Assembly (NCBI GenBank): GCA_024235875.1
Contig: JACKLP010000009.1
Location: forward strand, 55,403 to 119,402
DNA: 64,000 nt
Source of the DNA: Burkholderiaceae bacterium
GTDB taxonomy: Bacteria; Pseudomonadota; Gammaproteobacteria; Burkholderiales; Burkholderiaceae_E
Reading direction: 5' to 3'
Numbering within the stretch: the first letter of the stretch is position 1; each line of letters opens with the position of its first letter. Positions 58,522-64,000 of the stretch are shown here, in pieces. Below the pieces are notes generated by a model. The model ran no database searches, had not been told where the DNA came from, and saw only the letters and a list, made by a program, of their open reading frames with translations. Position numbers and translations under genes: made by a program.

Positions 58522-60125
58522 TTGAGCGGCCAGAGCTCGGGCACCGGCGCCTTTCGGGCGCTCCGCCATCGCGACTATCGCATCTACTTCATCGGCACGG
58601 CGGTGTCGATGCTCGGCACCTGGATGCAGCAGATCGCGATGGGCTGGCTCGTCTATCGCGTGACTGGATCTGCCGCCTTGCTCGGCCTGATCACCTTTCT
58701 GACCCAGGTACCGCAACTCGTCGTGGGGCCGATGGCGGGCGTCCTGACCGATCGAGTCGATCGTCGCCGCGCGATGATCATCATCCAGGCGCTGCTTGCC
58801 GCGCAGGCGGCGCTGCTGGCGTTCCTGACCATGACCGACCGGATCGACCAGACCTGGTTGATCGTGACCGCCGCCTTGCTGGGCCTGTTCAACAGCCTCG
58901 ATGCGCCGCTGCGCCATTCTTATCTGCCGTTGCTGGTGCCGGTGCGCGCGGATCTGTTCAATGCGATCGCGCTGAATTCGTCACTGTTCAATACGGCCCG
59001 ATTCGTCGGACCCTCGCTGGCGGGCGTGGTGGTCGCGCTGGCCGGCGAGGCGATCTGCTTCGCGGTGAATGCCGCCTCCTTCCTGGTCGTGGTGATCGCG
59101 CTGATGTCGGTCGCCGGACGCGATACCAAGCGCGCGGCATCGAGCGGCTTTGGCCGGGCGCTCGTCGATGGCCTTCACTACGCGTGGACCTCCTATCACA
59201 CGCGAGTGGCGCTGACCATGGTCGTGCTGATGAATTTTCTGATCACGCCCTACGTCGTCCTGATGCCGATCTTCGCGCGCGAGGTGTTCGGCGGCGATGC
59301 GCGCGCCTTCGGCTACCTCGTCGGCGCTGCCGGCGTGGGCGCGCTGGCAGCGTCACTGCTGCTGGCGTCACGCGGTGGGCAGCTCGGCGCCGTGCGCTCG
59401 ATGCTGCTGGGCTGCGTAACCGCGGCGCTGGGCGCGGCCGCCTTCTCTCACACCTCGGTGATGCTGCCGGCCCTGTTGTTCGCCACGGTGATGGGATTTG
59501 GCGGAACCTGCGGCAATGTTGCCGCGAACACCCTGATCCAGACCGCGGTACCCGATGTGATGCGAGGGCGGGTCGTGTCGCTGTTCACCGCGTCGGTCTT
59601 CGGCATGCAGGCGCTCGGGGCGCTGGCGATAGGATCGCTGGCGTCACAGACCGGCGCGCCGATCGCGCTACTGGTCGCGGCCATGGGCATGGTCTTGTTC
59701 GTGATCTGGCTATGGCGGCGCGTGGCGAGGGTGCGGATCTCGGCTGCGCATGCCGAGGAAGAGCGGGATGCACTGGTCGCCGCTGGGCCGCCCGGCAAGA
59801 CCAATGCGACCGCAGGCGTCGCGACAGCGACCGGGATTCGCGATCCCGCCGATCGCGACCTGGGCGAGCGCCCGACGGCTCGATCCCAGCCGGCATCGCC
59901 GCAGGCTGCGGGCGCGAGTTCCGGGCATGCTCAGACGGCCGCGATCGAGGCCAAGCTGGTCCAGCCCAGCGCCGAGGCGACCCGCGCGGCCAGCGGGCAT
60001 CAGTCGCTCGAGTTCGGAGAGGAGCTCTACGGCGTGCTCGCGGCCGGAGATGCAACGAGTGCGGCGGCCTTCGTGGCCGAGGACAAGCATTCGCCAATCG
60101 AAGACGACCCGAGGCCCGCCGACGA

Positions 60126-60147
<22 letters not shown>
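58522..60147 (+). CDS. MFS exporter (EntS/MFS_3 type) with long C-terminal tail
   Basis: 541 residues from TTG 58522 (GAGG upstream). Starts FRALRHRDYRIYFIGTAVSMLGTWMQQIAMGWLVY, typical of EntS-like carriers. The motif GVLTDRVDRRRAM follows, with about 12 helices up to residue 405. The last 125 residues are hydrophilic and Ala/Glu/Asp-rich with no recognised domain. The 3' end overlaps the livF stop on the opposite strand by 22 bp. Substrate unknown; family members export siderophores or drugs. Confidence 0.85.
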
Positions 60148-60840
<693 letters not shown>

Positions 60841-60848
<8 letters not shown>

Positions 60849-61620
60849 TGCCGCCTCCGAGGTAGGCCTCGATCACGGCCGGGTCGCGCTGCACCTGAGC
60901 CGGCGGTCCGGCGGCGATCTCGCGGCCGTAGTCGAGCACCGTGACGCGATCGCAAAGTCCCATGACGAGCTTGACGTCGTGCTCGATGAGCAGAATCGTG
61001 CGGCCGTCGGCGCGGATGTGCTCGAGCAGGTCGCGCAGCGCGAGTTTCTCCGTCGCATTCATGCCGGCCGCCGGTTCGTCGAGCGCAAGCAGCCGTGGCT
61101 CGGTCGCCAGCGCGCGCGCGATCTCGAGCCGACGCTGGTCGCCGTATGAAAGCGTGCGCGCCTGGTAGTCGGCGAAGCGCCGAATTCCCACATAGTCGAG
61201 CAATTCGAGCGCGCGGGTCCGGATTCCGTCCTCTTCGCGGCGCTCCGCGCGGGTCTTGAGCACGGCGCCGAGCACTCCCGCGCGGGTTCGCACATGACGG
61301 CCCACCATCACGTTCTCCATCGCGGTCATCTCGCCGAACAGCCGAATGTTCTGGAAGGTCCGTGCGATACCCGCTTCCGCGACCCGGTGCACAGCCGTCG
61401 GTTCGTAGGACTTGCCATCGAGGACGAAGCTGCCCGAGTCGGGCGTGTACAGGCCCGTGATGACATTGAAGAACGTGGTCTTTCCAGCACCGTTTGGCCC
61501 GATCAGCCCATAGATCTCGTTGCGGCGAATTTCCATTCCGACATCGGCCAGTGCCTGCAGCCCGCCGAAGCGCTTGTTGACGCCCGTGACCGCCAGGATC
61601 ACGCCATTGGGTTCGCTCAT
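60841..61620 (-). CDS. livG: Branched-chain amino acid ABC transporter ATP-binding protein LivG
   Basis: 259 residues. Walker A GPNGAGKTTFFNVITG, signature LSYGDQRRLEIARAL, Walker B LLALDEPAAGMN and a GLCDRVTVLDYGREIAAG end typical of LivG. The long ATP-binding half with the TRAERREEDGIRTRALELLDYVG insert is normal. Lies 10 bp after livM. Confidence 0.95.
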
Positions 61621-61630
61621 GCAGATGCCC

Positions 61631-62776
61631 TCATCGCGGCGCCGGGCCGGCGTCGGCCGTCACGGCGCCCGACGGCCGAATGCCGTGCTTGGGCGCCGGC
61701 CAGAGGCCTTCGGGGCGGAACCGCATGATCAGCACCAGGCCGCCACCGAACAGCAGCATGCGCAGCGCTTCCGGGGCGACGACCTCGTGTCCGATCAGGA
61801 GTTCCTGCACCGGCTTGGCCCAGACCCGAAGGAACTCGGGAATGCCGTAGAGAAGAAGGGCACCCAGAATCACGCCGGGAATGTGCCCCATGCCGCCCAG
61901 CACGACCATCGCGACGATCACGATGGACTCCATCAGGATGAAGCTCTCGGGCGAGATGAATGTCTGGTAGGCGGCGAACATCGCGCCGGAGACGCCACCG
62001 AAGGAAGCGCCCATCGCGAACGCGAGCAGCTTGATGTTGCGCACGTTGATTCCCATGGCCTTCGCCGCGATCTCGTCTTCGCGGATCGCCATCCATGCGC
62101 GTCCGATCCGGGAATCCTGCAGCCGCAGATTGATGATGATCACGATGATGGTCAGGCTCAGGAACAGGTAGTAGTACAGGTGGACCGACGGGATTTCCAC
62201 GCCGAGCAAGGTGAGCGGCTTGGACAGCGAATGCCCGAGCACGCTGACGGGGTCGATGCTGCCGATTCCCTGGGGTCCGTTCGTGATGTTGACCGGCGCG
62301 TTCAGGTTGTTCAGGAAGATCCGGATGATCTCGCCGAAGCCGAGCGTGACGATCGCCAGGTAGTCGCCACGCAGCCTCAGCACGGGAGCGCCGAGCAGAA
62401 CCCCGAAGCAGGCCGCCAGCGCCGCGCCGAGCACGACGGCCACGATGACGTTGACGTGCATCCCGTTCGGGAACAGCGCGGCGATCCACTCGAAGTTGTC
62501 GGTCAGGTGCGGCGAGGCGAGCAGCGCGTACATGTAGGCGCCGACCGCGTAGAAGGCGACGTAGCCGAGGTCGAGCAGGCCTGCGAACCCCACGACGATG
62601 TTCAGGCCGAGCGCCAGCATCACGTAGAGAAGTCCCATGCCCATCATCCGGACCCAGAAGTTGTTGCCGCCGTAGCCGGCGATGAAGGGCAGGACGAGCA
62701 GCACGACCGCAATCAGGGCGGTGGCCGCGAACGCGGCCCCCGGCTTGCGCGAGAGGGAAGGGAAGAACAGCTTCAT
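61631..62776 (-). CDS. livM: Branched-chain amino acid ABC transporter permease LivM
   Basis: 381 residues with about ten membrane helices. VGFAGLLDLGYVAFYAVGAY, GDYLAIVTLGFGEIIR and AWMAIREDEIAAKAMGIN are LivM landmarks, the last being the EAA-like loop that contacts LivF/G. It follows livH by 11 bp. Confidence 0.95.
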   Translation of the reverse strand: MKLFFPSLSRKPGAAFAATALIAVVLLVLPFIAGYGGNNFWVRMMGMGLLYVMLALGLNIVVGFAGLLDLGYVAFYAVGAYMYALLASPHLTDNFEWIAALFPNGMHVNVIVAVVLGAALAACFGVLLGAPVLRLRGDYLAIVTLGFGEIIRIFLNNLNAPVNITNGPQGIGSIDPVSVLGHSLSKPLTLLGVEIPSVHLYYYLFLSLTIIVIIINLRLQDSRIGRAWMAIREDEIAAKAMGINVRNIKLLAFAMGASFGGVSGAMFAAYQTFISPESFILMESIVIVAMVVLGGMGHIPGVILGALLLYGIPEFLRVWAKPVQELLIGHEVVAPEALRMLLFGGGLVLIMRFRPEGLWPAPKHGIRPSGAVTADAGPAPR

Positions 62777-62787
62777 CGCAAGCTTCC

Positions 62788-63720
62788 TCAGGCGCGGTCG
62801 GCGACGCGCTCGCCCATGAGGCCGGACGGCCGGAACAGCAGCACGAGGATCAGCACCGCGAATGCGAAGATGTCCTGGTAGTGACTACCCAGGAAATCGC
62901 CGGTGAGATCGCCGATGTAGCCGGCGCCAAGGCTTTCGATGACGCCGAGCAGCAGCCCGCCGAGCATGGCGCCGGTGATGTTGCCGATACCGCCCAGCAC
63001 GGCGGCGGTGAACGCCTTCAGGCCCGGGATGAAGCCCATCGAAAAATGCACGATGTTGTAGTTCAGGGCCACCAGGATGCCTGCGACCGCCGCGAGCGTG
63101 GCGCCGATCGCGAACGTGGCAGCGATCACTCGGTTTGCGTTCACGCCCATCAGTGCCGCGATTCGGGGATTCTCGGCGGTGGCCCGCATGGCCCGGCCCA
63201 GCTTGGTGTGATTGACCAGGAAAAAGAGCCCGGCCATCATGACCGCGGCCACACCGAGGATCAGGGCCTGCTTGGGCGCGATGGCCGCCGGACCCACTGG
63301 AATCGGATCGGTGGGCAGCAGGTCGGGAAAGACCTGCGGATTCGGCGACCAGATGATCATGGCGACGGTCTGCAATACGATCGAGATCCCGATGGCGGTG
63401 ATCAGCGGTGTCAGCCTGGGTGCGTTCCTGAGCGGTCGGTAAGCCAGTAGCTCCATGGCGAGCGAGACGAGCACGCACACCGGAATCGCGACCAATGTGG
63501 CGATGACCAGCACGGCCCATCCGGGCAATGCGGCTTCGGCCAGGACACGCGCCACCGTGACGCCGACCATGGCGCCGATCATCAGGACCTCGCCGTGGGC
63601 GAAGTTGATGAGCTGGAGGATGCCGTACACCATCGTGTACCCGAGCGCGACCAGTGCGTAGACGCTGCCGAGCACGAGTCCGTTGAGGATCTGCTGAAGC
63701 AGGATTTCGAAGTCGATCAA
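62788..63720 (-). CDS. livH: Branched-chain amino acid ABC transporter permease LivH
   Basis: 310 residues from a TTG start at 63720 with the ribosome site GGGAGG seven bases upstream. YALVALGYTMVYGILQLINFAHGE, RAMRATAENPRIAALMGVN (EAA-like loop) and AAVLGGIGNITGAMLGGLLLG identify LivH. First gene of livHMGF as seen here; the binding protein is probably beyond the right edge. An 11-bp GC-rich hairpin sits three bases upstream of the ribosome site. Confidence 0.95.
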   Translation of the reverse strand: MIDFEILLQQILNGLVLGSVYALVALGYTMVYGILQLINFAHGEVLMIGAMVGVTVARVLAEAALPGWAVLVIATLVAIPVCVLVSLAMELLAYRPLRNAPRLTPLITAIGISIVLQTVAMIIWSPNPQVFPDLLPTDPIPVGPAAIAPKQALILGVAAVMMAGLFFLVNHTKLGRAMRATAENPRIAALMGVNANRVIAATFAIGATLAAVAGILVALNYNIVHFSMGFIPGLKAFTAAVLGGIGNITGAMLGGLLLGVIESLGAGYIGDLTGDFLGSHYQDIFAFAVLILVLLFRPSGLMGERVADRA

Positions 63721-63733
63721 GCTGTCCTCCCGC

Positions 63734-63757
63734 GCCTGCCGGCCGAGGCCGGCAGGC
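63734..63757 (-). promoter_or_regulatory. Leader hairpin next to the livH ribosome-binding site
   Basis: GCCTGCCGGCC (63734-63744), a 2-nt gap and GGCCGGCAGGC (63747-63757) form a perfect 11-bp stem in the leader transcribed from the minus strand. Its 3' arm ends three bases before the GGGAGG site. It may shape livH translation or protect the message. Confidence 0.5.
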
Positions 63758-63876
63758 CGTTCGAGCGCTCTTGGCGTTGCTAGCCGGCGCCGCTCGCCTA
63801 TTCTTTGTTTTCTCGACCGGTACCCGAGCACCCGCCGTTCGTAGGCGGCTCATCGCCGGTCCCCCCATTGAACCGC

Positions 63877-63882
63877 ATTCTA
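63877..63882 (-). promoter_or_regulatory. Likely -10 element of the liv operon
   Basis: On the minus strand this reads TAGAAT. A start near 63870 would give a leader of about 150 nt carrying the hairpin before livH. TTGAAC at 63903-63908 is a possible -35 but at 20 bp spacing. Confidence 0.35.
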
Positions 63883-63923
63883 ACCAAGGTCGTCGGGGGT
63901 GGGTTCAACTTCGGCCCGAAATG

Positions 63924-63948
63924 AAAAAAGCCCCGGACGAACCGGGGC
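63924..63948 (-). terminator. Terminator of a minus-strand gene beyond the right edge
   Basis: Read on the minus strand: GCCCCGG (complement of 63942-63948), loop, CCGGGGC (complement of 63930-63936) and a run of six T. It closes a transcript coming from outside the window, likely the gene upstream of livH. A further pair CCAGCCA/TGGCTGG lies just to its right. Confidence 0.85.
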
Positions 63949-64000
63949 AAACCAGCCAGGGAGGAAAACTCTTGCATGGCTGGAAGAGGAGGCCTGTTGC

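Overview
The window is GC-rich (about two thirds GC by eye), densely coded chromosomal DNA. Gene content and order point to a betaproteobacterium, most likely Burkholderiales. The pointers are the holC–DUF2486-like–valS cluster, the ribF-ileS-lspA and radC-rpmB-rpmG neighbourhoods, a TRAP-type periplasmic binding protein, a liv ABC operon, and tRNAs with C34 anticodons suited to a GC-rich codon set. I see no insertion sequence, prophage, integron or CRISPR array. The window is mostly core genome with a few accessory metabolic modules.

Layout. 1-7.3 kb (minus strand): the 5' part of glnS, a DUF1499 protein fused in frame to an FKBP isomerase, a four-gene overlapping set (GGT-like hydrolase, TraB/GumN lipoprotein, alpha/beta hydrolase, beta-hydroxyacid dehydrogenase), a HAD dehalogenase and a LuxR-type response regulator. 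7.3-9.3 kb: its membrane PAS histidine kinase. 9.33-9.75 kb: a long non-coding interval with a likely small RNA. 9.75-20.6 kb: alaS-tusA facing valS/DUF2486-like/holC/pepA, then lptF-lptG. 20.9-25 kb: a CysB-like regulator, a ketopantoate-reductase-like gene, an orphan TRAP binding protein and an unknown membrane protein. 25.2-30.7 kb: tRNA-Ala(CGC), a CitE/MaoC/acyl-CoA dehydrogenase module, a SirB2-like protein, a CsgG-like lipoprotein and an MFS carrier. 30.7-37.8 kb: a complete cytochrome c maturation operon in the order ccmI-A-B-C-D-E-F-G-H. 37.9-41.1 kb: argE, a PAS sensor with no output domain, and lspA.

41.1-51.5 kb: ileS-ribF divergent from purN-rsmB, a desaturase with an unusual C-terminal extension, rpmG-rpmB-radC, and fkpB-ispH. 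51.5-54 kb: a type 2 thymidine/AMP phosphorylase translationally coupled to an archaeal-like PRPP synthetase, the most intriguing pair in the window. 54-58.5 kb: a helix-hairpin-helix protein, tRNA-Thr(CGT), an SDR epimerase, an iron-sulfur flavin reductase, and an isolated hpaH behind a strong AT-rich palindrome. 58.5-63.7 kb: an MFS exporter convergent with livF-G-M-H. The right edge carries the terminator of a minus-strand gene lying outside the window.

Functional links. The ccm operon makes c-type cytochromes. LptF/G form the membrane part of the LPS exporter. The liv genes take up branched-chain amino acids or related compounds. The CitE/MaoC/acyl-CoA dehydrogenase group looks like an acyl-CoA degradation module. 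A -10-like hexamer TAGAAT precedes alaS, the MFS gene at 29.4 kb, purN, the desaturase, fkpB and the liv operon; in purN it leaves almost no room for a leader. All promoter, operator and small-RNA calls are inferences from sequence pattern.
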